A stretch of DNA of 34,980 nt from Acidobacteriota bacterium. GTDB taxonomy: Bacteria; Acidobacteriota; Terriglobia; Bryobacterales; Bryobacteraceae. Shown in pieces: positions 6,273-14,714 of the stretch. The notes under the pieces are model-generated. The model was not told where the DNA came from. It saw only the letters and a program-made list of their open reading frames with translations, and did no database searches. The stretch covers positions 1-34,980 of the forward strand of contig JACQZR010000171.1 of assembly GCA_016213775.1 (NCBI GenBank). The letters are read 5' to 3'. How positions within the stretch are numbered: position 1 is the stretch's first letter; the number at the start of each line of letters is the position of its first letter. A program made the translations under genes and the position numbers.

Positions 6273-8529
6273 ACGAGAGCGAGCGCGCAAGGCGGGTGGC
6301 TGGCTGCGTGATCGCTGGCACGCGATCAAGCCGGGCCCGGAGGCCGCCACCGCCGCCCGGCGCGCTCTAGCCGCTGTTGCCCTGGTGCACGTCCTGCTGG
6401 TTTCCTTCTTTCTTCGGCTCGGCTTCGGCTTCGTCGTTGACGTGGTGTTCTCGCTTGTTGCCGCGGCACTCATCGCCCTCGCCGTCTTCGTTATCCTCTT
6501 CCTCCTCATCCGGCTCCTGCGCCACCGCCAGCCAAAACGGTCCGCGGTGGTGGTGGCTTCGCTGCTGCTTACCGCCATAGTCTGGGGGCCTCCACAGATC
6601 GGCCTCGTCCTGGCAGCATGGATCGGCGCCGCTGCTGCCGCGTTGGCCGCCGCTATCGCCATGTGGATCATCGGCGAGAAAAAACGCGTGATGGCATTTC
6701 TGTTTTTGGCAGGCTTGGCGGGCGGCGGCGGTTACATCTGGATGATCGCCCACGACGGATCACTGGATAGGCTCTCGAAGTGGAAGCCGCCGGCCGCCTC
6801 GATGCCGCCCGCGTTGACCATTCCTAATCCCACGGAGCGCGGCCCGTTCCCCGTGAAGACCACGTTCTACGGCGCCGGCACCGACATTCGCCGCGCCGAG
6901 TTCGGACCACGGGTGGCCATCCGTTCGCGCACGGTTGACGCCACGGAGTTCTTCCGCGATTTCGAGGGATGGAGGCGGCGGATCCGCAAACTCTATTGGG
7001 GCTTCGATCTCGATAAACTCCCGTTGAACGCCCGTGTCTGGTACCCCGACGGCCCCGGCCCGTTCCCCCTTGCTTTGATCGTGCACGGCAACCACAACAT
7101 GGTCGACTTCTCCGATCCCGGCTACGGCTACCTCGGCGAGCTGATGGCCAGCCGCGGGTTCATCTTCGTGTCCATCGACGAGAATTTTCTCAACGGGGGA
7201 TTGTTCGGAGAGCCCGAAAAGCAACAGCCCGTGCGCGGCTGGCTGCTCCTGGAGCATCTCAAGCTTTGGCGCGAATGGAACGGCGCCGGCAATCACGCCT
7301 TCGCCGGCAAAGTGGACGTCGAGAGGGTGGCGCTGCTCGGTCACTCCCGCGGGGGAGAAGCAGTCGCCACCGCGGCGCTGTTCAACCGCCTGCGCCACTA
7401 TCCCGACAACGCCAACATCCGCTTCGATTACGGCTATCCGATCCGCGCGCTCGTCGCCATTGCGCCGGTTGACGGCCAATACAAACCCGCCGGCGCGCAC
7501 CGCTGGATCGATGACATCAGCTACCTCACGCTGCACGGCTCGCATGACGCCGACGTGAGTTCGTTCCACGGAAGCCGCCAGTGGGATCACCTGCGGTTCA
7601 GCAAACCCGGACCATGGTTCAAAGCGGAGTTGTGGAGCTACCGCGCCAATCACGGCCAGTTCAACACATCCTGGGGCAAATACGACGGCTCTCCGCCGAT
7701 GGGCTGGATGATCAACACCCGGCCGCTGCTTTCCGGCGAGGACCAGCGCCGTATTTCGAAAACCTACATCAGCGCGTTTCTCGAAGCTACGCTCCACGAC
7801 AGGACCGAGTACAAATCGCTGTTCGCCGATTGGCGCGCCGGCCGCCACTGGCTTCCCGAGACGATCTTCATCAGCCGCTATCGCGACACCAGTTACAACC
7901 CGCTTGCCGCATATGATGAGGACGCCGACCTCACCACCGCCACCGCTCCCGGAGTGCGCATCGCCGGCGATCGTCTGCTCACCTGGCGGGAAGGGCGCAT
8001 CCCCTGGCGCTCCGGCAATCGCGATTACAACGGTGTCTTTCTCGGATGGAAACACAACAAAGACCAGCCCGCGGCATCTTACACGCTCAGGCTGCCTGAG
8101 GACGCACCCGCGCGATGGAGGATGGACGCGAATACCACGTTGGAATTCTCCATCGCCGCACTGGATGAGGACCCGAAAGAGCCCGCGGGAGACAATAAAA
8201 AGAAGAAAACGAAGGCCGGCAAGGAGGATCAGAAGAAGGAGCGCGAATCCCCAGATTTCACTCTCCAACTGATTACTCCCGCCGGCTCAAAATCGCTGCC
8301 GCTCAGCCGCTTTCAATCCGTCCCGCCTCCGCTCAAAGAAAAACTCGCCAAGCTCCATACTGGCGGAGACCAGAAAGATTGGGAACCCGTCTTTCAAACG
8401 ATACGAGTCCCTCTATCGGCCTTCGGCATCACGCCTTCCCAATTCCGCGCCCTGCGCCTGCAGTTCGACCGTTCCCAGTCAGCCGCCATCTGCATCAGCG
8501 CTATCGGGTTTGGTCAGGAAGTGCAATAG
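6250..8529 (+). CDS. Integral-membrane alpha/beta-hydrolase
   Basis: This is a 759-residue protein. Residues about 37-165 hold roughly five hydrophobic helices, an N-terminal membrane domain. An alpha/beta-hydrolase domain follows: LALIVHGNHN (oxyanion region), the nucleophile elbow GHSRGG with Ser366, an acid in LHGSHDAD (Asp433 or Asp435) and a histidine in RANHGQFN (His468). This order fits a serine esterase or lipase of the platelet-activating-factor acetylhydrolase/dienelactone hydrolase type. A C-terminal beta-rich part (about 560-759) contains a lysine-rich, probably disordered insert at about 640-678. In-frame ATGs at 6250, 6256 and 6265 all lack a strong ribosome site. Its start is only 14 bases from the divergent isomerase start, so its promoter must overlap that gene. 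The substrate is unknown. Confidence 0.85.
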   Translation: MRMRSMKIRERARKAGGWLRDRWHAIKPGPEAATAARRALAAVALVHVLLVSFFLRLGFGFVVDVVFSLVAAALIALAVFVILFLLIRLLRHRQPKRSAVVVASLLLTAIVWGPPQIGLVLAAWIGAAAAALAAAIAMWIIGEKKRVMAFLFLAGLAGGGGYIWMIAHDGSLDRLSKWKPPAASMPPALTIPNPTERGPFPVKTTFYGAGTDIRRAEFGPRVAIRSRTVDATEFFRDFEGWRRRIRKLYWGFDLDKLPLNARVWYPDGPGPFPLALIVHGNHNMVDFSDPGYGYLGELMASRGFIFVSIDENFLNGGLFGEPEKQQPVRGWLLLEHLKLWREWNGAGNHAFAGKVDVERVALLGHSRGGEAVATAALFNRLRHYPDNANIRFDYGYPIRALVAIAPVDGQYKPAGAHRWIDDISYLTLHGSHDADVSSFHGSRQWDHLRFSKPGPWFKAELWSYRANHGQFNTSWGKYDGSPPMGWMINTRPLLSGEDQRRISKTYISAFLEATLHDRTEYKSLFADWRAGRHWLPETIFISRYRDTSYNPLAAYDEDADLTTATAPGVRIAGDRLLTWREGRIPWRSGNRDYNGVFLGWKHNKDQPAASYTLRLPEDAPARWRMDANTTLEFSIAALDEDPKEPAGDNKKKKTKAGKEDQKKERESPDFTLQLITPAGSKSLPLSRFQSVPPPLKEKLAKLHTGGDQKDWEPVFQTIRVPLSAFGITPSQFRALRLQFDRSQSAAICISAIGFGQEVQ

Positions 8530-8532
8530 AGG

Positions 8533-8757
8533 TCACTTGCAATTGGCCATACTCTTCGATTTCTCGTAGCACTTGCCCTTGGCGTTCAGGTCGTGCGTTG
8601 CCTTGTCCGCCTTCTTCGGCATCTTCTGCACGTGGCAGGTGACGCAGCCCGTCTTTTCCTTCTTCGAGTACTCCACCGTGGCAAAGGACATCGTGCTCAC
8701 GGCGATCAGCCCCACCGTGACCACGGCGGCTGAGAAAGCAAGTTTGAGGATTCTCAT
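8533..8757 (-). CDS. Small exported c-type haem protein
   Basis: The ATG at 8757 (74 aa) has GGAG five bases upstream. An earlier in-frame ATG at 8784 is less likely. A signal peptide (residues 1-26, ending SFA) precedes a very small mature protein with one haem-attachment motif, C38-V-T-C41-H42, and many lysines. Two more cysteines, C63 and C73, could form a disulfide or bind metal. With one haem and about 48 mature residues, it may carry electrons in the periplasm or be a stand-alone haem peptide. Only 3 bases separate its stop from that of the convergent hydrolase gene. Confidence 0.8.
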   Translation of the reverse strand: MRILKLAFSAAVVTVGLIAVSTMSFATVEYSKKEKTGCVTCHVQKMPKKADKATHDLNAKGKCYEKSKSMANCK

Positions 8758-8784
8758 CATTTCTCCAGTCTTGGGATCAGGCAT

Positions 8785-9161
8785 GAAGCCTGCAATAACT
8801 CCCCGATTGTATCATCCCGACTTGCTCCTGCTGACCCTGCAAAACAGCAAGGCTCCGAGGTGTGGCGCACGCACTCCTGCGTGCCGCGTTCACACTTGGT
8901 GCTCGAGGCTATCCGGTGAATGAAGATTTCGCCTTCTAGTGGGGCGGCCAATCCTGGCCGAGGCTGGCCTTTCCAGGCCAGCCTTGGTCGAGACGAGTCT
9001 CGACCTGGAGGCTGAAGCCTGCGCCACAAAGCGCCGACGTGTGCAGTTCCGATACGGTTATTTCCTAACATGACAGTGCCTTGGATTCTAACTCGATCAA
9101 TGCCGGACAATATGCATGCGCTGGCAGTTAGTGGAGGCCTTGAGAGGGCCAATCAGCAGCC
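8785..9161. other. Intergenic region with stem-loop array
   Basis: About 377 bases lie between two minus-strand genes with no convincing frame. The notable content is the row of four hairpins at 8945-9020. The rest shows no promoter I can support, although the haem protein gene should have one near 8760-8830. Confidence 0.5.
8945..9020. repeat. Array of four consecutive perfect hairpins
   Basis: Stem 1: CGGCCA/TGGCCG (8945-8960, loop ATCC). Stem 2: AGGCTGGCCT/AGGCCAGCCT (8961-8984, loop TTCC). Stem 3: GGTCGAGAC/GTCTCGACC (8986-9005). Stem 4: AGGCT/AGCCT (9009-9020). The stems follow one another with 0 to 3 bases between. The style resembles dispersed intergenic repeats of acidobacterial genomes. 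It lies downstream of the minus-strand permease gene and could protect or end its transcript. Confidence 0.75.
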
Positions 9162-11576
9162 TCACGTGTGATGCAGCGCCGCCAGGGGATCGGTCCGCAT
9201 CGCACGTGCCGCGGGGACATAGCAGGCCGCCAGCGCCACTGCCGGCACCAATAGGGCAAGCCCGGCGAACGTAAGCGGATCTGCCGCCTGAACACCGAAC
9301 AGAAGTCCGGAGAGCAGGCGCGTGCTTCCGAATGCCGCAAGTAAGCCGATGGCTGTTCCGGCCAAAGCAACGCCCATGCCCTCGCCGATAATGAGACGCA
9401 GGATGTCCCGTCGACTGGCCCCGAGTGCGAGGCGTAATCCGATCTCCTGAAAACGCTGCACCGCCGAAAAGCTGATGACTGCGTAGAGGCCTCCGGCGCA
9501 AAGTACCAGCGCCACCACTGCAAAGACACTGAAGATGATCGCGAACAGCCGGTTTCGCCAGAATGACTCGAGCATCACGCGCTCCATAGTGGTGATGTTG
9601 AAGATCGGCAGGTCGCGATCGAGAGACGCGACTTGGTGCCGGACGGCAGCGGCGATGCGCAGCGGATCACCCGCGTGCACTCCGATGATGAGGTTCATGT
9701 GCGCATTCGGCGCTTGCCGGCTGGACACGTAGATAGTCGGCCGGAGGTCGGCGCCGAACCAGTTGTTCCGAACATCCATAACCACACCCGCGATCGTCAG
9801 CCATGGCGACTCTTGCGCCGGACGTGCCAGCTTGATCCGCCGGCCGATCGGGTCCTCGCCGGGCCAGAATCGCTCCGCCATGGTGCGGCTGATGACGGCC
9901 ACTGGAGTGGTTTCGCGGCCATCGGCGTCGTGCAGGTAACGGCCCTGTTCCAACCGAATGCCCAACGTCGGGAAGAAGCCGGGGCTGACGCTGCGATACG
10001 CGGCCATCGGCACCTCGGCAGGAGTCGCAGCCGGGTGCCCTTCCACCGTGAATACCGTTGTCGCAACGCTACGCCGCAACGGCAACTGCCAGGATAGGCC
10101 TGCTCTCTCGACTCCGGGCAAGCGGCTTGTTCGCTCCACCAACTCATCGGTGAAAGCGACTTGCTGCGACGGGGAATATCGCGAAGCCGGCAACTCAACC
10201 TCCAGGCAGAGCAGCCCGGATGTCCGCAGGCCCGTGTCGAAACGCTGCAGTTCGAGAAAGCTGCGCACCATTACACCAGCGCCGGCCAGCAGTACCACGG
10301 CCAGTGCCGTCTCGGATACTACGAGTAGATGCCGCAAGCGTTTCTGGCCGCGGCTGCCGGAAGTTCCGCGCCCATTCTCCTTCAGCACTGTTTGCAGGTC
10401 CGTTTTCCAGGAAGACAGAACCGGCACGAAGCCAAAGACCAGACCAGTGGTAATGGAAGTGAGCAGGCTGAATCCGAGCGCGAAGCCGTCGATACGGAAC
10501 TTCATCCAGAACGGAAACCTGATGGGGACCTGCGACACGATGAGGTCGAGGCCCCAATACGCAAGCAGACATCCAAGCCCGCCTGCCGCCAGTCCCAGAA
10601 GGACACTCTCGGTGAGCATCTGCCGCGCGAGACGGAAACGGCTTGCGCCGAGTGCCGCCCGGATGGTGATCTCTTTGCCCCGGACAGCGGCGCGGGCTAA
10701 TAGAAAGTTCGCCACGTTGACGCAGGCGACAATCAGCAGAAGACCCACAGCACCGAACGAGAGCAGAATGGCAGTGCGGGTGTTCTGCAGATAGAAGTCG
10801 CGCAACGGAATGACCCGCACCCCAAGCCCAGCGTTGGCACCGGGGTATTGCGCCTCAAGGCGGGCGCCGAGATTCGTCATCTCCGCCTGAGCCTGTCTCA
10901 GCGTGACGCCTGGACTGAGACGCGAGATCACCCGGAGTTGCCGGTTCTCGCGCGGCGCACGCGCTGGATCGAGTGCCAATGGGACCCACAGTTCAGCGAT
11001 CTCTGGGAAGTTGAAGTCCGGCGGCATGATGCCGATCACGGTGTGGGCTTCGCCATCGAGCGTGAGCGTGCTCCCCACTGCTTCCGGCCGCCCCCCAAAC
11101 CGCCGCTGCCAAAGACCCTGACTGATCACCACGACGCGCACGCCACCGGGGCGGTCCTCGTCCGGGAGAAAGCCGCGACCCCTCATTGGGGTCACACCGA
11201 GCAGTGAAAACAGGTTCGCGGAAACGCGAATACCCTCCACACGCTCTGTATCCTGGTCTCCCGAGAGATTGAAGTTGTTATAGCGCCAGGCCACCATCTG
11301 GGCGAAGGCGCGGTTCTCGTCGCGCCAGTCCGTGAAATTGGGATACGAAACAGGAAGGCTATCCAGGTTCTGGCGGGGAACCGTATGATCGATCCAGAGG
11401 ATGCGCTCGGGCTCAGCATATGGAAATGGCCGCAACAGCGCCCCATACACGATGCTGAAGATGGCAGTGTCTGCCCCAATGCCGAGGGCGAGCGTGAGAA
11501 TGGCCAGAGTAGTAATGCCGGGGCTCTTCGCCAGCGTGCGAGCGCCGTGGCGAACATCGTTCCAGAAAGCTTGCAT
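9162..11576 (-). CDS. ADOP-type FtsX/MacB-like permease (TetR-linked)
   Basis: This is an 804-residue protein with the duplicated permease plan. The first membrane helix lies at about 22-42 (GITTLAILTLALGIGADTAIFS), followed by a large periplasmic MacB-type core. A first FtsX domain covers about 268-390 (VNVANFLLARAAVRGKEITIRAALGASR). A second anchor sits at about 415-437, then a second periplasmic core and a final FtsX domain at about 675-800 (EIGLRLALGASRRDILR). No ABC ATPase gene is adjacent, which is typical of these orphan permeases. The N-terminal prefix seen in the PadR-linked paralogue at 18093 is absent. AGGAG precedes the ATG, which lies 9 bases after the TetR stop, so the two genes form an operon. 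The transported substrate is unknown; export of a lipophilic compound or peptide is the usual guess. Confidence 0.92.
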   Translation of the reverse strand: MQAFWNDVRHGARTLAKSPGITTLAILTLALGIGADTAIFSIVYGALLRPFPYAEPERILWIDHTVPRQNLDSLPVSYPNFTDWRDENRAFAQMVAWRYNNFNLSGDQDTERVEGIRVSANLFSLLGVTPMRGRGFLPDEDRPGGVRVVVISQGLWQRRFGGRPEAVGSTLTLDGEAHTVIGIMPPDFNFPEIAELWVPLALDPARAPRENRQLRVISRLSPGVTLRQAQAEMTNLGARLEAQYPGANAGLGVRVIPLRDFYLQNTRTAILLSFGAVGLLLIVACVNVANFLLARAAVRGKEITIRAALGASRFRLARQMLTESVLLGLAAGGLGCLLAYWGLDLIVSQVPIRFPFWMKFRIDGFALGFSLLTSITTGLVFGFVPVLSSWKTDLQTVLKENGRGTSGSRGQKRLRHLLVVSETALAVVLLAGAGVMVRSFLELQRFDTGLRTSGLLCLEVELPASRYSPSQQVAFTDELVERTSRLPGVERAGLSWQLPLRRSVATTVFTVEGHPAATPAEVPMAAYRSVSPGFFPTLGIRLEQGRYLHDADGRETTPVAVISRTMAERFWPGEDPIGRRIKLARPAQESPWLTIAGVVMDVRNNWFGADLRPTIYVSSRQAPNAHMNLIIGVHAGDPLRIAAAVRHQVASLDRDLPIFNITTMERVMLESFWRNRLFAIIFSVFAVVALVLCAGGLYAVISFSAVQRFQEIGLRLALGASRRDILRLIIGEGMGVALAGTAIGLLAAFGSTRLLSGLLFGVQAADPLTFAGLALLVPAVALAACYVPAARAMRTDPLAALHHT

Positions 11577-11585
11577 AATTGGCTC

Positions 11586-12209
11586 CTACAACAGGTCAGG
11601 CGAGGCGCCGATGCCCCGCAGGTTGAAACGTGCGACAGCCTCGGCAACGGCTTTCGCCGGGGTGCGCTTGTCTTCGGGAAGTTCGAGCCAGCTATATACC
11701 GCTTCGTAGACCGCACCGGTCCAGCACCGGGCTGTGACGCCGGGCTCTAGTGGGGGCAGTTTCGGCGCAAGCAAGCGAAGGGCATTCTCGACACCGCGGC
11801 TATGGCTGGCAATAATGGTGCGGCGGATCTCTTCCAGTCGTGAGCTGAGTCCGGAGGATTCGACGATCAGGATACGCGCCTCTTCGGGATTCTGCGCGAG
11901 AAAGAGCACGAACCCCTCCACTGCGGCTTTCATGTGCAACAGCGGGTTCGTGGGCGCCTGTGCAATGGCATCGTTGATCGCTGCGGAGATGCGTTCGCCG
12001 AGGTTGGAGAGTGCGGCTGCGAACACGTCCTCTTTATTGCGGAAGTAGAAGTAGAAGTTACCTGTAGAGGTGCCTGCCTCCGCCACTATCATTGGAACGG
12101 TGGTAGCGTGGTACCCCTGTTGGCCAAAGAGTCGCGTGGCGGCGGCGAGGATCACCCGCCTGCGGGCCTCCTTTCGCTCCAGCATCTTTGCAGTGGTGCG
12201 ATAAGCCAC
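11586..12209 (-). CDS. TetR/AcrR-family transcriptional repressor
   Basis: This 207-residue protein starts with GTG at 12209 behind a strong GGGAGG. The N-terminal domain has the TetR pattern: RRVILAAATRLFGQQGYHATTVPMI, the helix-turn-helix at about 37-57, and the typical STGNFYFYFRNKEDVF closing the recognition helix. The rest is a helical ligand-binding and dimerisation domain with no assignable ligand. It is the first gene of an operon with the permease, so it probably senses the permease's substrate and represses the pair. A long dyad overlapping the predicted promoter (12254-12295) is the natural operator. Confidence 0.93.
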   Translation of the reverse strand: MAYRTTAKMLERKEARRRVILAAATRLFGQQGYHATTVPMIVAEAGTSTGNFYFYFRNKEDVFAAALSNLGERISAAINDAIAQAPTNPLLHMKAAVEGFVLFLAQNPEEARILIVESSGLSSRLEEIRRTIIASHSRGVENALRLLAPKLPPLEPGVTARCWTGAVYEAVYSWLELPEDKRTPAKAVAEAVARFNLRGIGASPDLL

Positions 12210-12253
12210 GGTAACCTCCCTCCGCCAGACGCTCGCGAGCGGATGCTCTAGAG

Positions 12254-12295
12254 CTTGTCAAGAATAGAATGACACTTCAGTCTATTCTTGTCAAG
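12254..12295 (-). promoter_or_regulatory. 42-bp dyad over the TetR-permease promoter
   Basis: Arms CAAGAATAGA (12259-12268) and TCTATTCTTG (12281-12290) are perfect inverted repeats. Inside them TGA/TCA also pair, and outside CTTG/CAAG pair (12254-12257 and 12292-12295). On the minus strand the consensus -35 TTGACA (12294-12289) begins in the outer arm, with a 17-base spacer to a weak -10 CATTCT (12271-12266). A bound dimer would cover the promoter, as expected for TetR autorepression. Confidence 0.75.
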
Positions 12296-12373
12296 AGAAT
12301 TTCCATTCCCAATCGCGAGCCTGAGATTGCGCTCAGCACCCGAGGCGATGGAACGCGGATGAATCACTCACGG

Positions 12374-12508
12374 CCGGCTCGTTGGCCGGCCACCCCGATG
12401 GATGAAAATGGACTCGCCGAGGAGGGGCTGAAGTCCCGCGCGGGCTCTCCAGAAACCCACCCCACAGGGCGGGGAAGGCAGGTTGTTCTCGGAGCAGCGC
12501 CGATAATC
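12374..12508 (+). repeat. Dispersed hairpin repeat, copy A
   Basis: The first 68 bases (12374-12441) match 20841-20908 at 64 positions. Weaker similarity continues to 12508 (CCCACCCC-CAGGGCGG, then TTCTCGGAGCA against TTTTCGGAGCA). It contains GGCCGGC/GCCGGCC (including two bases just upstream) and a GGGGCT-GA-AGTCCC hairpin. It ends 7 bases from the response-regulator stop, lying antisense to that gene's 3' end. The remaining bases between the TetR dyad and this element (about 12296-12373) show nothing I can name. Confidence 0.75.
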
Positions 12509-12515
12509 GTCCGGC

Positions 12516-12899
12516 CTATTGCTTCTGTTCCAAATTGCGCCGGATATGCTCCACCGCCAAATGAAAATCCACCGGCTTGCGGATATAGTCATTGGCGCCA
12601 AGCACCCCGGCTCGCAAAACCGTGGCCTCATCGCTCTGCGCCGTCAACATGACGATCGGCAATGTCCGCCGCGAGTAAGTCTCCCTTAACACGCTCAGCA
12701 CTTGCAGCCCCGTCAGGCCCGGCATGTTGAGGTCCAGCAGGATCAAATCATATGCCGACTGTCGAACCATCGACAGTGCGTCCTTTCCGTCCACCGCCGT
12801 CTCCACATGGAAGCCGGCACGCCGCAGCCGCCGCGCAATCACGTCGCGTAGATCCGCATCGTCGTCTACCACTAAAAGGCTCGCTTCATCCATCTTCAT
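12516..12899 (-). CDS. Single-domain response regulator
   Basis: This 127-residue protein is a receiver domain only. The acidic pocket is VVDDDAD (Asp12-Asp14). The phosphoacceptor is Asp56 in LILLDLNMPG. The switch threonine is in VMLTAQ and the conserved lysine in IRKPVD. There is no DNA-binding or enzymatic output domain, so it must act by protein contact, pass phosphate on, or serve as a phosphate sink (CheY/DivK style). It begins 18 bases after the histidine-kinase stop and is the last gene of the receptor-sensor set, so it is the likely partner of that kinase. Confidence 0.93.
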   Translation of the reverse strand: MKMDEASLLVVDDDADLRDVIARRLRRAGFHVETAVDGKDALSMVRQSAYDLILLDLNMPGLTGLQVLSVLRETYSRRTLPIVMLTAQSDEATVLRAGVLGANDYIRKPVDFHLAVEHIRRNLEQKQ

Positions 12900-12917
12900 C
12901 GTTTTGCACCTGGTAAG

Positions 12918-14684
12918 TTATTTGAATCCGATCCCCGCGGGGATCTGCATAGTGAACACAGAACCAGCTCCCAACGTGCTCTCCACCGACAGGTCCCCGC
13001 CCATCATCCTGCAAAACCCCCGGCTGAGCGCCAATCCCAGACCAGTGCCGCCGTACTTCCGGCCCTCCGATGAGTCCCCCTGGTAGAACGGCTCGAACAG
13101 ATGGCACTGAATCTCCGGTGCGATTCCAATACCTGTGTCGGCCACCTTCACCATCACCCAGTCCGCGCCGCCGCGGCTTTCCCGTTCCGCCACGATCGTC
13201 ACCGTTCCCTCTTGCGTGAACTTGCACGCGTTGCTCACCAGGTTGAGCAGACTCTGGCGGAACTTCTGCGAGTCGTTTTCCATTTCCAGCACGTCTGTGC
13301 GGTTCTCCACCATAATGCGATTGCCGTTCCGCGCCGCCAAAGGCTCAGCCATTTGCGCAACCTCGTCCAATACCTGACTTAGGAAAAACGCCTCCCTGGT
13401 GACATTGGTGCGGCCCGCGTCGAGTTTCGCCATGTCCAACACGTCGTTGACAATCTTCAGCAGTGATTCTCCCGCGCGCCGGATCTTCTGTAGATCGGGC
13501 ACGTGAGAATCCAGACCTTCATCCACAAACTCCTCCTCCAGCAGTTCGCTTGACCAGATGATGGAAGTGAGCGGTGACCGCAACTCGTGCGTCACTCCGG
13601 CCAAAAACGCGCTTCTGGCCCGATTGGCCTGCTCGGCCGCATCCTTGGCCTCGATCAGCTCTTGCTCTGCCCGTTTGCGTTCGGTCAGGTCCTGCATCAC
13701 AACCACCCAGCCACCCCGGTCGCCGGCGTCCTCGCAAAGCACTGCCGACGACACCAGAACTACGATTCGGTTTGAACTTGCGTCACGGCAAATCCGTTCC
13801 ATGCCCGTTCCCTCAACCAGCGGACCGCCCGTCAGAAGTTCGTCTACCGGCCGCCCGATCCAGTGTTCGGCCGGAGCGTCCAGCAGTCTCTCAGCGGCGT
13901 GGTTGAGCTTGCGGACTCGTTTCCTGTGGTCCAAAACGATGAGCCCCTCTCCCATCGATCCGATGATGTTGTCCATGTATTCCTTGGAAACCGTTGTTGC
14001 GCCCAGCCGTTCCGTCATCTCGTTAAATGCTGTCGCCAAAAGTCCAATTTCGTCGCGCCTGCCCACTTCGGCGCGCGCCCACAGATTGCCTGAACCGATC
14101 TCGTGAATGGAGGCGATCAGATTATGGAAAGGACGCATGTGCCGGGCCACACGCACAGTCAGGGCGATCAGAATCAGCACCAGCGAAAGAAACACGGTGC
14201 TGGCGGCCGAGGATATCGTGTGAACAAAAGCCGCCCGTTGCGCCTTCAGAGATACACCCAGCCGCACCGACCCCAGTTTTCCGCGCGACGGCCCCCGGCC
14301 CTCCCAGTCCATCAAGTCGCTCCGCATCGGGGTCACTTCGTGAGTCACCTCCAACACGCTCTCCGATCCAGGCTTGTATCCGGCCCGCTGTTTGCGGATC
14401 GGCGCCTGCTTGTCAGAGAACTCCACAAAGACGATGTCTTCCGCGGCGATTGCCGCCTGCGCCAGTTGCTCTAACTGCTGCCGGTCCCCCACAAGCATCG
14501 CCAACTGGCACTGCGCGGCGAGAAAGCTCGCGGTGCTTTCCGCCCGCAGGCGAAACTGCCTGTCGAGTGCCGCGTTCTGGTCAAGCAGCGCCAGCACGGT
14601 GAGCACAATCAACATGAACGCGTTCACCACGAATACGGCCGCCACGGTGCGCGTCAGCAGGGAATCTCTCCACCTCACCGTCAT
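12918..14684 (-). CDS. Sensor histidine kinase (HAMP-PAS-HisKA-HATPase)
   Basis: The ATG at 14684 gives 588 residues. A first membrane helix (about 10-34) and a second (about 168-190) enclose a periplasmic sensor domain of about 130 residues. A HAMP linker follows (about 190-245), then a PAS domain (about 250-345, [24 protein letters not shown]). A coiled linker leads to HisKA with the phosphorylated His366 in VTHELRSPL. The C-terminal HATPase has the N box (LVSNACKFT), G1 (DTGIGI), F box (FEPFYQG) and G2 ([10 protein letters not shown]), so it should be active. It follows the substrate-binding-protein gene by 13 bases, a gap created by a 17-bp duplication, and precedes the receiver gene. Confidence 0.93.
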   Translation of the reverse strand: MTVRWRDSLLTRTVAAVFVVNAFMLIVLTVLALLDQNAALDRQFRLRAESTASFLAAQCQLAMLVGDRQQLEQLAQAAIAAEDIVFVEFSDKQAPIRKQRAGYKPGSESVLEVTHEVTPMRSDLMDWEGRGPSRGKLGSVRLGVSLKAQRAAFVHTISSAASTVFLSLVLILIALTVRVARHMRPFHNLIASIHEIGSGNLWARAEVGRRDEIGLLATAFNEMTERLGATTVSKEYMDNIIGSMGEGLIVLDHRKRVRKLNHAAERLLDAPAEHWIGRPVDELLTGGPLVEGTGMERICRDASSNRIVVLVSSAVLCEDAGDRGGWVVVMQDLTERKRAEQELIEAKDAAEQANRARSAFLAGVTHELRSPLTSIIWSSELLEEEFVDEGLDSHVPDLQKIRRAGESLLKIVNDVLDMAKLDAGRTNVTREAFFLSQVLDEVAQMAEPLAARNGNRIMVENRTDVLEMENDSQKFRQSLLNLVSNACKFTQEGTVTIVAERESRGGADWVMVKVADTGIGIAPEIQCHLFEPFYQGDSSEGRKYGGTGLGLALSRGFCRMMGGDLSVESTLGAGSVFTMQIPAGIGFK

Positions 14685-14714
14685 TTGAACACCACCGTCA
14701 TTTGAACACCACCA
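14681..14714. repeat. 17-bp tandem duplication at a gene junction
   Basis: Two units, 14681-14697 and 14698-14714, match at 16 of 17 positions. Each carries the minus-strand text TTCAAATGACGG. The upstream copy holds the stop codon of the binding-protein gene, and the downstream copy supplies the kinase ATG. Confidence 0.85.

Noticed and set aside
6760-8268. 502-residue antisense frame over the hydrolase
   Set aside because: No start context, no recognisable motif, and full overlap with a gene carrying a catalytic triad.
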